This document shows, piece by piece, positions 50,207-58,627 of a stretch of DNA of 64,000 nucleotides (the stretch's first letter is position 1; the number at the start of each line of letters is the position of its first letter). The stretch covers positions 1,830,361 through 1,894,360 of the forward strand of contig NC_008530.1 in the NCBI RefSeq assembly GCF_000014425.1, read 5' to 3'. A program made the position numbers and the translations under genes. The notes under the pieces are model-generated. The model ran no database searches, was not told the origin of the DNA, and was given only the letters and a program-made list of their open reading frames with translations. Source of the stretch: Lactobacillus gasseri ATCC 33323 = JCM 1131 (GTDB taxonomy: Bacteria; Bacillota; Bacilli; Lactobacillales; Lactobacillaceae).

Positions 50207-50764
50207 ATGGCAAAATATATCGCTCACATTAACCCATTAAATGCAGAAAAAATTGGTTGTCAGCCCCATGGGACAGCCGAATTTATCGAAAATGGCGATC
50301 AACTTCACATTAAAGTAGAAATGTTTGATACACCAAAGAATATCGAACACTGGGAACATTTCCACGGCTTTCCTGATGGTAAAGTCGCTCAGGCTGCAAC
50401 TATGACTCAAGATGTCAACCACGACGGCTTTGTCGATTTACCTGAAACTGAACCAGTATCAGGAACTACGATGGTGCCACTTGATGCGGATCCTGCCAAA
50501 ATGAATATTCCTAACAATACTTACCCTGTCGCTGACAGCAATGGTTATTACGAATATGAAATTGATGTGCCTTTGACCGAATTACAAGAAAACTTCAAAA
50601 AAGCTTTCGGCAGCACCGATCTTCAATTAGATAAACGCGTAGTTTATGTCCACGGAGTTCCTGAGAGCATTAAATTGCCGGACACTGTTAAGGGCTGTGT
50701 AATGGATTATGATACTCACACTACCTTGCCAATTGCCGCAGGCAAGATTGAAAAAGAAGACTAA
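50207..50764 (+). CDS. Protein of unknown function with EF-hand-like loop
   Basis: A 185-residue soluble protein. ATG at 50207 follows AGAAAGGA; an upstream in-frame ATG at 50165 has no SD. It has no signal peptide. A His-rich segment HWEHFHGFPDG is followed by DVNHDGFVDLPE, a textbook 12-residue EF-hand calcium loop (D1, N3, D5, G6, E12). Later parts are rich in Asp/Pro. The overall style resembles CHRD/superoxide-related domains, but no family is certain. It is divergent from the FNR-like regulator and shares its promoter region, so it may be a redox-regulated target. Confidence 0.7.
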   Translation: MAKYIAHINPLNAEKIGCQPHGTAEFIENGDQLHIKVEMFDTPKNIEHWEHFHGFPDGKVAQAATMTQDVNHDGFVDLPETEPVSGTTMVPLDADPAKMNIPNNTYPVADSNGYYEYEIDVPLTELQENFKKAFGSTDLQLDKRVVYVHGVPESIKLPDTVKGCVMDYDTHTTLPIAAGKIEKED

Positions 50765-50797
50765 TTAGATAATTTAAATTAATTGAATATTTATTCT

Positions 50798-50826
50798 AAA
50801 AAGCTGTTACTAATAATAGCTTTTTA
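50798..50826 (+). terminator. Rho-independent terminator
   Basis: AAAAAGCTGTTA pairs with TAATAGCTTTTT, 34 bases after the stop of the EF-hand-like gene. Confidence 0.8.
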
Positions 50827-50841
50827 TTTTTATGTGTTTCA

Positions 50842-51003
50842 TTGAGAAAGTATTAATTTTGTCGATACATTCAAGTACGTAGTTGTGATCTGATACTAAT
50901 AATACTATCAAACAGATGCAAGTTTGCACGATCCTAATGTATCGTCACCATCTGTTTAATAAGCATATAAAAACGGGTCATTAGTAAAAATGACCCGTTT
51001 TTT
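50842..51003 (+). ncRNA. Candidate structured small RNA
   Basis: Between two terminators lies about 140 bases without a gene but with nested complementarity: AAACAGATG with CATCTGTTT (about 50909-50957), GCAA-GT-TTGC inside it, and CGATACATT (about 50862) with AATGTATCG (about 50937) as an alternative pair. TTGAGA followed by a poor -10 region precedes it, and the terminator at 50969-51003 would end a transcript of about 130 nt. It may equally be a decayed mobile-element end. Confidence 0.3.
50969..51003. terminator. Bidirectional terminator
   Basis: AAAACGGGTCATT pairs with AATGACCCGTTTT, with A and T tracts on both sides. On the minus strand it lies 20 bases after the 13-codon peptide gene. 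Confidence 0.9.
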
Positions 51004-51022
51004 GGTTGTATATTAAAGTTAA

Positions 51023-51064
51023 TTAACCCTTGATAACAATAATTACTACATCTTCTGGTTTCAT
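51023..51064 (-). CDS. 13-residue SHP-like hydrophobic peptide, candidate Rgg pheromone
   Basis: The frame encodes MKPEDVVIIVIKG. It is preceded, at seven bases, by a very strong SD (AAAGGGGGA) and has its own promoter region (TATAAT at 51107-51102 with a poor -35). A terminator 20 bases on gives an mRNA of about 130 nt with no other gene. Mature streptococcal SHP pheromones sensed by Rgg have the same build: an acidic residue, a run of Ile/Val, then Gly (for example EGIIVIVVG). The gene directly follows an rgg gene on the same strand. Unlike SHPs it lacks a basic/hydrophobic leader, so maturation and export would differ. Confidence 0.6.
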   Translation of the reverse strand: MKPEDVVIIVIKG

Positions 51065-51101
51065 GATTTGGTCCCCCTTTTGTTTAATCTTTATGCTACT
51101 A

Positions 51102-51148
51102 ATTATATTTAGCTACAGTAATTAAATTGTAATTAGTCATATTTGACT
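51102..51148 (-). promoter_or_regulatory. Promoter of peptide gene with candidate Rgg operator
   Basis: AGTCATATTTGACT (51148-51135) differs at one base from the palindrome in the rgg/MFS intergenic region. Read leftward it is centred about 46 bases before the predicted start point, next to a weak -35 (ACAATT) and a TATAAT box (51107-51102). This is the geometry expected for activator-dependent transcription. Confidence 0.6.
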
Positions 51149-51996
51149 CAAAAATTATCTTTAATGAATTTTCTGAGTTCATTGCTGTATTCTTTCATGC
51201 CTGCATCTTGTAGGGTTTTAATAAAATTCTTGCACTTATTTATTTTTTTCGCATCATTACTATTTTTAATTTCAATTATATTTTTGAAAAACTCAATATC
51301 TATTTTATAAAAAAGCAATTGTGGCGTAGTTTTTATATTTTGAATCTTATTAAGAAAGTAAGAGACGTTTTCAAATTTATCATTTTCAATAGAAAAAATA
51401 AGAATATTGCATACTATGGCTAAAATAAGTTCTTGGATATTAGAGTCATTGGTGGATTGATACTGTTTTAAAATGTTTCGCGTAATTATTTCATTATCTG
51501 ATAAACTATAAAATCGCATAAAGTCGCAGTAAAGCATTAGCTTATCTTGAGTATAAGATGGAATGTCAAAAATTTTATTTTTAATAGTCGATGTTAGCTT
51601 TTCACTATTTAGTTTTGGATTCATTAATGCTAAAAATCCATTAGTCATTAATGTTTGATAGTTTTTATCATATTCGCTTAAAGTACTTTCGTGAATAATT
51701 TTCTTAATATTATGCATCTGCTCTATATTATTAGTGTAATAAGCTTCAATCATCATATTTTCTAATTCTTTTGTTTGGCGGTATGAATTATCGCTTTTTT
51801 GACTAAAGCTATTAAAAAATTCCTGTACAGAAATATTGTTATATTGAAGCAAGCCTATTAAATTGTCCGCTGTAACTTGACTTATATTCTTTTCTACTTT
51901 TGAATAATAAGACTGCGTAACAATTGAACCAATAAATTTTCTTTGGCTCTTGTTTTGTTTTAAACGATATTCTTTCAAAAGACTGCCAATCATCAT
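51148..51996 (-). CDS. Rgg/GadR/MutR-family transcriptional regulator (Rgg-2)
   Basis: A 282-residue paralogue of Rgg-1. It has an XRE helix-turn-helix at the N-terminus (GSLLKEYRLKQNKSQRKFIGS...QSYYSKVEKNISQVTADNLI) and an all-helical peptide-binding-type C-terminal domain. GAGGG seven bases upstream places the start at 51996, not 52014. It is flanked by near-identical palindromes, one upstream between it and a divergent MFS gene, one at its stop codon upstream of a hydrophobic 13-codon gene. That arrangement is typical of Rgg quorum-sensing loci. Base composition is a little more AT-rich than its neighbours. Confidence 0.88.
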   Translation of the reverse strand: MMIGSLLKEYRLKQNKSQRKFIGSIVTQSYYSKVEKNISQVTADNLIGLLQYNNISVQEFFNSFSQKSDNSYRQTKELENMMIEAYYTNNIEQMHNIKKIIHESTLSEYDKNYQTLMTNGFLALMNPKLNSEKLTSTIKNKIFDIPSYTQDKLMLYCDFMRFYSLSDNEIITRNILKQYQSTNDSNIQELILAIVCNILIFSIENDKFENVSYFLNKIQNIKTTPQLLFYKIDIEFFKNIIEIKNSNDAKKINKCKNFIKTLQDAGMKEYSNELRKFIKDNF

Positions 51997-52016
51997 ATTT
52001 ATCCCTCTTTGCAATG

Positions 52017-52030
52017 AGTCATATATGACT
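52017..52030. promoter_or_regulatory. Palindromic operator in rgg-2/MFS divergent promoter region
   Basis: AGTCATATATGACT is a perfect 14-bp palindrome between the divergent start codons of rgg-2 and the MFS gene. It is adjacent to TATA-rich -10 candidates (52037-52047). The almost identical site before the peptide gene suggests one regulator, most simply Rgg-2. Confidence 0.65.
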
Positions 52031-52091
52031 TATTTTACTATATATATCGCTAATTTGCTAAGCTCAACCTAATTAAACGAGGTGAATATGA

Positions 52092-53351
52092 ATGAATATA
52101 TTTTTAACTAATAAAAATTATCGTAGATTTTCAATTGCTAGTTTTCTTTCTAGCGCAGGTGATATTCTTTTCTACTTGGCATTTATGACTTATGCAAGTA
52201 AATTAAAAAACTATTCTTTAGCACTTTCATTAATTGCCATTTCAGAGTCTTTACCTAAATTATTTACAATTTTTGGCGGTTACTTTGCAGATAAAACGCA
52301 ACATAAATTTAAAAATATATTTTTAAGCGCCATTATTCGTTGTGTTTTATATGGCATCGTTGGACTGCTATTTATCAGTAATGTCAATCAATGGAGTTTA
52401 GTAATTATTGTTGTAACAATTAATTTGATTTCAGATACATTTGGAGCTTATTCCAGCGGATTAGTTTCACCATTAGTCGTTGATCTAGTAGGAAAAGATC
52501 ATTTCGGAGAAGCAGAGGGCTTTACTAATGGGGTTAATGAAGTTATTAATATAGCAGCACAGTTTATAGGTTCAGCATTGCTGCTAATTATGTCATACTC
52601 ATCCCTTGCGTTTTTGAATGCTGTTTCATTTTTACTTGCTGGAATTTTGTTTGCGAGTGTGGGACTGAGACAAAAATCTATTGCGTCGCTTAAAAGCCAT
52701 GAAATTAATACTCAATCTTTTTTGGTAACAATGAAGGCGTCTTTCAAGCAAGTTAAAAAGCAGACTGGCCTTTTAGAGGTTGTCCTGATTGTTGCAGTTT
52801 TGAATGGATCGCTAAGTTCAATGGGATCATTAATTCCAATTATGATAGCGGCTCATAAAACAGCAATGGTAATTTCAAGATATAGTTTTACGATTGCTTT
52901 GATGGGTGTAGTAGTAGCTTGCGGAGCTGCTTTGGGAAGTATGTTTGGTACGCAGTTGTTTAAGAAATTCACAATTTTTTCTATGACAATTCTAGCCACT
53001 TTAATCGCTTTAATGACCACTTTTGCGATTTTTGCAACTAGTATCTATCTTGTTTTAGGATTGTATTTTTTATTAGCATTAACAGCCAGCGCAACTTCAA
53101 TCAAATTGACACAATGGCTAGTAACGTCCGTCGAGCATAAGATTTTAGCTTCTACTGTCGGTCTATTAAACACTATTTTGATTGCGTCTGCTCCCTTGAT
53201 GACTACTATTTTAACAACTGTTTCAGGTGCAACCAATATAAGATATGCCCTTATTTTGCTTGTAGCTTTAGAAGTAATTACTTTTTTGGTAGAACTTAAA
53301 GTAAGTCATAAAGTAAAAGTAGCCTCAATCATATCTTCTGTAAAGGAGTGA
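52092..53351 (+). CDS. MFS transporter (MFS_3/efflux type) divergent from Rgg-2
   Basis: A 419-residue transporter with about 12 helices. Its N-terminus NKNYRRFSIASFLSSAGDILFYLAF and GGYFADKTQHKFKN loop are typical of the MFS_3 'transmembrane secretion effector' branch. SD GAGGTG is eight bases upstream. It is divergent from rgg-2 and probably controlled by it. Rgg proteins often regulate a neighbouring exporter; the cargo could be a drug, metabolite or the small peptide (inference). A C-terminal VSGATN here is not a flavinylation motif because it lies in a membrane segment and lacks the Asp. Confidence 0.85.
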   Translation: MNIFLTNKNYRRFSIASFLSSAGDILFYLAFMTYASKLKNYSLALSLIAISESLPKLFTIFGGYFADKTQHKFKNIFLSAIIRCVLYGIVGLLFISNVNQWSLVIIVVTINLISDTFGAYSSGLVSPLVVDLVGKDHFGEAEGFTNGVNEVINIAAQFIGSALLLIMSYSSLAFLNAVSFLLAGILFASVGLRQKSIASLKSHEINTQSFLVTMKASFKQVKKQTGLLEVVLIVAVLNGSLSSMGSLIPIMIAAHKTAMVISRYSFTIALMGVVVACGAALGSMFGTQLFKKFTIFSMTILATLIALMTTFAIFATSIYLVLGLYFLLALTASATSIKLTQWLVTSVEHKILASTVGLLNTILIASAPLMTTILTTVSGATNIRYALILLVALEVITFLVELKVSHKVKVASIISSVKE

Positions 53352-53529
53352 AATATTTATCTATACCGCCTTTTATGTCTCAACAGTTCAAGAGATTAGA
53401 ACAGTCACTTTGCATGATTTTTCATAATTTGTTGCGGTGTTGCAAGTTTTGATGAAAATGGACATAAATGGGCCTTGAATCATTTTAAAACTTGCCTAGG
53501 TGCGACTATACTTTAATTACAAAAAAATA
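53352..53529. other. Non-coding stretch with inverted repeat
   Basis: No gene is supported. GCAAGTTTT (53442-53450) and AAAACTTGC (53487-53495) are complementary across 36 bases. The texture is that of a decayed insertion-sequence fragment, but no frame is recognisable. Confidence 0.3.
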
Positions 53530-53566
53530 AGCCCTCTAGCTTAAATTTGAGCTAGAGGGCTATTTT
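53530..53566. terminator. Bidirectional terminator
   Basis: AGCCCTCTAGCT (53530-53541) pairs with AGCTAGAGGGCT (53550-53561), with A/T tracts on both sides. Confidence 0.92.
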
Positions 53567-53577
53567 GTATATTTAAG

Positions 53578-55131
53578 CTATCCATCTAATTCGACACCTT
53601 GCAATTTTTTAATTGCATCATAGACTTGTCCGCGTCGATTTTGATCAACAGCTAGCACTAATAAATCGCCAGCTGCAATCACAGTGTCTCCGTGAGGAAT
53701 AATATCTTGACTGCCGCGATGAATAACTTTAATTAAGGTATCATCCGGCCATTTAACATCTTCTATCTTTTCATCGACTAATTTACTGCTTTCATAGACT
53801 GGGATTGAAATTTGATCTTCTTCGCCGCACAATCCCTTTTCACCAGATTTTGGCTCCATAGCAGCCGCTAAGCTATCATAAATTGGACGGCCGCCAAGTA
53901 ATTGGTCAACTAACAAAGCAATAAATGCTACAACAGCTAACGGCATTAAATGTAACAGCGATCCGACCATTTCAGTAATTAAAATAATCGCTGTAAATGG
54001 TGCTCGAATAATTGCTGCAAAATAACCAGCCATGGCAAAAATAATTAAATTAATAACTAATTTTTGTGGCAATAATCCCAGCTGCACCATAAATAGACCG
54101 TAAGTTGCGCCAATTAAAGCACCCATTGTTAAAATTGGTAAAAAGATGCCGCTCGGCAGACCCGAATCATAAGAAACAATTGAAAATGCAATTCTAATTA
54201 CATAAAAAATCGCCAGCATCCCTACTAAATTCCAACTGCTATAAGCAATTGACTTAGGCAAAGACAAAATCAAATGATTACCTGGTCCAGTAATTAGTGG
54301 CAAATAATACATAATCGGCATTAAGATCACTAGTGGGATTAATCCGTGTAGCCAGCGCGGAATAAAAGTGATTTTTGCATAAAACTTTTTTAAATTAAAC
54401 AAGCCCAATTTATATAAGTGTCCTAAAAGCCCCAAAATAAGTCCTAATAACACTAAATGCCAATAAAGTGGCATTGGGAAGGAATGATTGTAAGCTAAAG
54501 CTAAAGCTGGTTTTTGACCAAATAAGTTAGATACAACAAAGTTCGAGGCAATCGCACCCACCAAGGCATTCATCCACACACGTGGCGAAAAATTATGAAA
54601 AATTTCCTCTAAAACAAACAACGCACCACTTAAAGGGGCACCAAAAGCAGCTGATAAACCACTGGCAGCACCTGTTGCTAGCAAAACTCGTGAATTTGTT
54701 TTAGTTTGCTTAAAGCCTTGGCCGACTCCTTGACCAATTGTGGAACCTAATTGAAGCGATGGTCCTTCTGGTCCTAAAAACAAGCCTGTTCCAATAACCA
54801 TAATGCCGCCGATTAACTTTCGCCACAAAATCGGCCACCATTGCAAAGTTAATTTTCCTTGCATTTGTAATTTAACTTCCGGAATACCAGACCCACCAAC
54901 GTGCGGATATTGTTTAACAAAATATCCTGCAATTATGCCAGTTAATGCCAGTCCTGCTACGATTACAATAAACCATAATGGATTTTGGTGCGACTTCTTA
55001 AATAAATCGAGCCAAAAAGCTTCGGTTTTACCAATTCCATATCTAAAAAATCCCACTACAACTCCAGCAATTAATCCCACGCATAATGCTTGCAGCATTA
55101 ATTTGAGATTGCTTTTTTCCCCGTATCTCAT
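53578..55131 (-). CDS. ClC-family Cl-/H+ antiporter with C-terminal RCK_C (TrkA_C) domain
   Basis: A 517-residue protein. The start at 55131 follows GGGAAAG; the longer frame from 55182 begins inside a terminator. Selectivity motifs are GSGIPEVK, GPEGPSLQLG (gating Glu present, so an exchanger rather than a channel is expected) and GLPSGIFLPILTMG. The last about 70 residues form a TrkA_C-type ligand domain (DDTLIKVIHRGSQDIIPHGDTVIAAGDLLVLAV). ClC antiporters help in acid resistance by compensating charge during decarboxylation, which suits the ornithine-type decarboxylase at 41 kb. It is monocistronic. Confidence 0.93.
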   Translation of the reverse strand: MRYGEKSNLKLMLQALCVGLIAGVVVGFFRYGIGKTEAFWLDLFKKSHQNPLWFIVIVAGLALTGIIAGYFVKQYPHVGGSGIPEVKLQMQGKLTLQWWPILWRKLIGGIMVIGTGLFLGPEGPSLQLGSTIGQGVGQGFKQTKTNSRVLLATGAASGLSAAFGAPLSGALFVLEEIFHNFSPRVWMNALVGAIASNFVVSNLFGQKPALALAYNHSFPMPLYWHLVLLGLILGLLGHLYKLGLFNLKKFYAKITFIPRWLHGLIPLVILMPIMYYLPLITGPGNHLILSLPKSIAYSSWNLVGMLAIFYVIRIAFSIVSYDSGLPSGIFLPILTMGALIGATYGLFMVQLGLLPQKLVINLIIFAMAGYFAAIIRAPFTAIILITEMVGSLLHLMPLAVVAFIALLVDQLLGGRPIYDSLAAAMEPKSGEKGLCGEEDQISIPVYESSKLVDEKIEDVKWPDDTLIKVIHRGSQDIIPHGDTVIAAGDLLVLAVDQNRRGQVYDAIKKLQGVELDG

Positions 55132-55172
55132 ACTTTCCCGCTTTCTGATTGATATAAATATTATTTTACCGC

Positions 55173-55202
55173 AAAAAGCCACTACTTTCGTAGTGGCTTT
55201 TT
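55173..55202 (-). terminator. Rho-independent terminator of gnd
   Basis: AAAAAGCCACTAC (55173-55185) pairs with GTAGTGGCTTTTT (55190-55202), 20 bases after the gnd stop. Confidence 0.9.
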
Positions 55203-55221
55203 AGTTTCATGTGAAACATTA

Positions 55222-56610
55222 TTATTTTTCTTCATACCATTCAGTATGGAAAGTACCTGGACGATCGTTTCTTTGGTAAGTGTGAGCACCAAAGTAATCA
55301 CGTTGCCCTTGAATAATATTTTGAGGTAAACGTGGGTTAAAGATTGATTCTAAGTAGTTTAAAGCTGCACTAAGAGTTGGTGTTGGTACGCCAGCATCAG
55401 CAGCAATTTTAACAACTTCTCTTAAAGCACTAATATTTTCTTTCTTTACCTTATCGAAAAATGGAGCCTTGAACAAGTTTGGTAAGTCTTTATCAGCATT
55501 GTAAGCAAACTTAATATCATGAAGCATTTGTGAACGAATAATGCAGCCGGCTTCCCAATTTTGAGCAATAGTTGAGTAGTGTAAACGCCAATTATAAGCC
55601 TTTGCAGCCATTGTTAATTGCTCAAATCCTTGTCCATATGAAACGGCCATTGCTAAATATAAAGCTTTAGCAAGTTGATCAACTAAATCTTTTGGAGCCT
55701 TTTCTGGATCAATCTTTGGTTCAGGATCATCTCTCAAAGTTGCTTTCGACATAAAGCGTGCAAGAACAGCTTCTGCAATCACAGTAATTGGAGCGCCAAG
55801 ACGAATTGCATCTTCCAGCATCCAGTTACCAGTTCCCTTGTAAGAAGCTTCGTTTAAAATATGATCAATAATGTGGTCATCAGTTAAATTATCTTTCTGC
55901 TTTAAAACTTTAGCAGTAATTTCAATTAAATAAGCTTGTAGAGCACCCTTATCCCAATTTTTGAAAATTTCACTCATTTCATCATTTGAGTAATGGCCTA
56001 CGGTACGTAAAACATCGTATACTTCAGAAATAATCTGCATAATACCATATTCAATACCGTTGTGAACCATCTTTACATAGTGTCCACTTCCTGCTGGCCC
56101 AATGTAGCCAACACATGGTTGACCAGTTGGCGTCTTAGCAGCCATAGCTTCAAGAATTGGTGATACTTCTTCATAAGCCTTTTCATCGCCACCTGGCATT
56201 AAAGCTGGGCCATTTAAGGCACCTTCTTCACCACCAGATACACCCATTCCGATAAAGTGAATACCATGTTTTTCCATTTCTTCATAACGACGATTAGTAT
56301 CATAAAAATTAGAATTACCACCATCAATCACAATATCGCCCTTATCTAAAAGAGGCAATAATTTTTGTAAAGTTTCATCAACTGGTTTTCCAGCCATAAT
56401 TTGAACTAAGATTTTACGTGGCTTTTCTAGTGAATTAACAAATTCTTCCCAAGTATAAGTCGGCTTTAAATCTTTATCTTCATATTTTGCTAAAGCATCG
56501 ACCTCTGGTTTATCAATCGAAAATCCAGAGACAGAGTATCCATGATTTTTAACGTTTAAGGCAAGGTTTTTACCCATAACGGACAAGCCAATAACCCCAA
56601 ATTGTTGCAT
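55222..56610 (-). CDS. gnd: 6-phosphogluconate dehydrogenase (decarboxylating)
   Basis: A 462-residue enzyme of the oxidative pentose phosphate route. It has the Rossmann segment FGVIGLSVMGKNLALN, IDGGNSNFYDTNRRYEEM, GMGVSGGEEGALNGPALMPGG and YIGPAGSGHYVKMVHNGIEYG (catalytic Lys/Asn), then the long helical domain ending QRDYFGAHTYQRNDRPGTFHTEW. It oxidises 6-phosphogluconate to ribulose-5-P with CO2 and NADPH. GGAGG precedes the ATG. Length is normal and it is monocistronic. Confidence 0.97.
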   Translation of the reverse strand: MQQFGVIGLSVMGKNLALNVKNHGYSVSGFSIDKPEVDALAKYEDKDLKPTYTWEEFVNSLEKPRKILVQIMAGKPVDETLQKLLPLLDKGDIVIDGGNSNFYDTNRRYEEMEKHGIHFIGMGVSGGEEGALNGPALMPGGDEKAYEEVSPILEAMAAKTPTGQPCVGYIGPAGSGHYVKMVHNGIEYGIMQIISEVYDVLRTVGHYSNDEMSEIFKNWDKGALQAYLIEITAKVLKQKDNLTDDHIIDHILNEASYKGTGNWMLEDAIRLGAPITVIAEAVLARFMSKATLRDDPEPKIDPEKAPKDLVDQLAKALYLAMAVSYGQGFEQLTMAAKAYNWRLHYSTIAQNWEAGCIIRSQMLHDIKFAYNADKDLPNLFKAPFFDKVKKENISALREVVKIAADAGVPTPTLSAALNYLESIFNPRLPQNIIQGQRDYFGAHTYQRNDRPGTFHTEWYEEK

Positions 56611-56703
56611 ATTTTTGCCTCCACATATTTAATAAAATTCTTCATCTACTAGTATACTTTTTTATTGCAAATTTCGCACAATTTTGCTTACTTTTTATCA
56701 AAA

Positions 56704-56737
56704 AAATAAAGAGTTCAACTATGTGAACTCTTTATTT
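56704..56737 (-). terminator. Rho-independent terminator of pyruvate oxidase gene
   Basis: AAATAAAGAGTTCA (56704-56717) pairs with TGAACTCTTTATTT (56724-56737). Confidence 0.88.
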
Positions 56738-56754
56738 AATTATTTCCTAGGAAA

Positions 56755-58563
56755 TTAATGACGTGATGCGCCTGATGAAGCATCTTCTTCTGCTTCGACT
56801 GGTTCTGCCTCAGTATGTTCAGAAGCCCCTGATGCGGCATCTGCTTCAACACCATACTTGCCAGCAAAGTAACTAAATGGTTTCAAAGCTTGGGCATCGT
56901 ACTTAGCAACGAATGCTGGATCATCTAAGGTATTCAACTCAGTTGAATATGGCATATCATGAGTGATCTTGCAGTCGATTAGAACTGGACCTTCCATTTT
57001 TTGAGCAGCTGTTACTGCATCTTCAAATTCTTTCTTATTGCGAACAGTAAAGCCCTTTACATTCATACCTTCAGCACTCATTGCCCAATCGTTATCAGGT
57101 AGCTTTACACCTGATAATGGTTGGTGTGATTCATCAACTTGTTCAGCTTCAATGTATCCTAAAGTCTCATTAGTAAAGACCACGTTAATTACATGCATAT
57201 TGTAACGTGCTTGAGTCAAAAGCTCTTGGTTCATCATAGCAAAACCACCATCTCCGGCTAGGTTCCAAACTTCACGGTTTGGATAAATAGTTGCTGCAGC
57301 AAGAGAAGCTGGAGCACCATAACCCATAGTTGCATAGAGACCTGAAGTAGTCCATTTTTGATCACCATGCAAGTGCATTAGACGATCAAAATTAATGTTT
57401 ACGTTACCGACATCTACTGCAAATACTGCATCGTCAGCTGCTTTCTTGTTGATAACATCAAAAATTGGTTCAACTCGCATTGGAATTTCATCTGAATCAT
57501 TGAAACTTTCAAGCCAAGCCTCCCAGTTTTCACGATCAGCAAGAGCTGCTTTATACAATGGAGATTCTGAACGACTTTCACCTGCTTCAATTAAGGCACG
57601 TAAAGTCTTCTTAGCATCAGCTAACATTGGAACAGTTACTGCATGACGTTTACCTAATCTCTCAGAATTAATATCAATTTGAATTACTTTTGCCTTAGGG
57701 TTAAAGAAGAATACTGAGAATGGTGAATTATTACCAACCCAAACAACTAAATCAGCATGAGTTTGAATATCGTTACTTGGCTTAGCACCAACACGACCAA
57801 TTGAACCCATATATGCTGGAAATTCATCTTCAACAATTCCTTTTCCTAGAACTGATGAAACTAGTGGCATCTTGAATTTATCAGAAAATTCTTTCAGTTC
57901 CGCACTAGCATCTTCAGCACCATGACCAAAGTAAACAATTGGATTTTCAGCATTTTTAATTAATTCAAGCGCCTTATCAACCTGTTCCTTACGAGGTGCT
58001 GGGAAGTTAGGTACAACTTTATGTGCTGCAGCATTGTTGCGGAAGTTATCTTCGATCTTATCCCAACCAAAGTCCTTAGGTAAGATTAAAACTGCTGGAC
58101 CTTTTCTTTGATAAGCTTGACGAATTGCTTCATCCATCAAAACCGGAATTGATTCAGCTGTTTTTGCTTGGTGATTCCAAACAGCAACAGGATCAAACCA
58201 TGGCTTTTCATCAAAAGCTTGGAAGAAGTCAATATCTTGACGACTTGTTGGAACGTTAGCAACAATCGCAACCATTGGAGTCTTATCATATTTTGCATCA
58301 TAAAGTCCATTCATTAGGTGAACTGCACCTGGACCAGCAGAGCCAAAGCAAACTCCAACTTTCCCACTAATCTTATATTCAGCAGAAGCTGCTAAAGCAC
58401 CAGCTTCTTCATGTCTTACTTCAATAAACTTTATCTTATTTCTCCAGTTATGAATTGCATTCATTGTTGAGTCAAATGAACCACCTGGAAAACCGTATAT
58501 ATGGTCAATTCCCCAGTCATACAAAACTTGGAACATTGCATCTGAACCACTAATTTTCGTCAT
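56755..58563 (-). CDS. Pyruvate oxidase with two C-terminal flavinylation-like motifs
   Basis: A 602-residue ThDP/FAD enzyme of the SpxB/PoxB type. It has the N-terminal GFPGGSFDSTMNAI and RHEEAGALAASAEYK (catalytic Glu), a central FAD domain, and GDGGFAMMNQELLTQARYNMHVINVVFTN, the ThDP-Mg motif. It converts pyruvate, phosphate and O2 to acetyl-phosphate, CO2 and H2O2. After the usual end (KPFSYFAGKYG) a tail of about 30 residues, rich in Glu/Ala, carries DAASGAS (575-581) and DASSGAS (594-600) and ends SGASRH, as does lactate oxidase. Both fit the ApbE FMN-transfer consensus Dxx(S/T)GA(T/S); covalent FMN is inferred. Confidence 0.92.
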   Translation of the reverse strand: MTKISGSDAMFQVLYDWGIDHIYGFPGGSFDSTMNAIHNWRNKIKFIEVRHEEAGALAASAEYKISGKVGVCFGSAGPGAVHLMNGLYDAKYDKTPMVAIVANVPTSRQDIDFFQAFDEKPWFDPVAVWNHQAKTAESIPVLMDEAIRQAYQRKGPAVLILPKDFGWDKIEDNFRNNAAAHKVVPNFPAPRKEQVDKALELIKNAENPIVYFGHGAEDASAELKEFSDKFKMPLVSSVLGKGIVEDEFPAYMGSIGRVGAKPSNDIQTHADLVVWVGNNSPFSVFFFNPKAKVIQIDINSERLGKRHAVTVPMLADAKKTLRALIEAGESRSESPLYKAALADRENWEAWLESFNDSDEIPMRVEPIFDVINKKAADDAVFAVDVGNVNINFDRLMHLHGDQKWTTSGLYATMGYGAPASLAAATIYPNREVWNLAGDGGFAMMNQELLTQARYNMHVINVVFTNETLGYIEAEQVDESHQPLSGVKLPDNDWAMSAEGMNVKGFTVRNKKEFEDAVTAAQKMEGPVLIDCKITHDMPYSTELNTLDDPAFVAKYDAQALKPFSYFAGKYGVEADAASGASEHTEAEPVEAEEDASSGASRH

Positions 58564-58627
58564 AGTCTATAAGCATCTCCTTAATGATTTTTCTTACACC
58601 TTGATTAAAACACATTTATTAACTAAT

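Noticed and set aside
53210..53240. VSGATN in the MFS transporter as another flavinylation site
   Set aside because: The required Asp three positions before Ser is absent and the motif lies in a predicted membrane segment.
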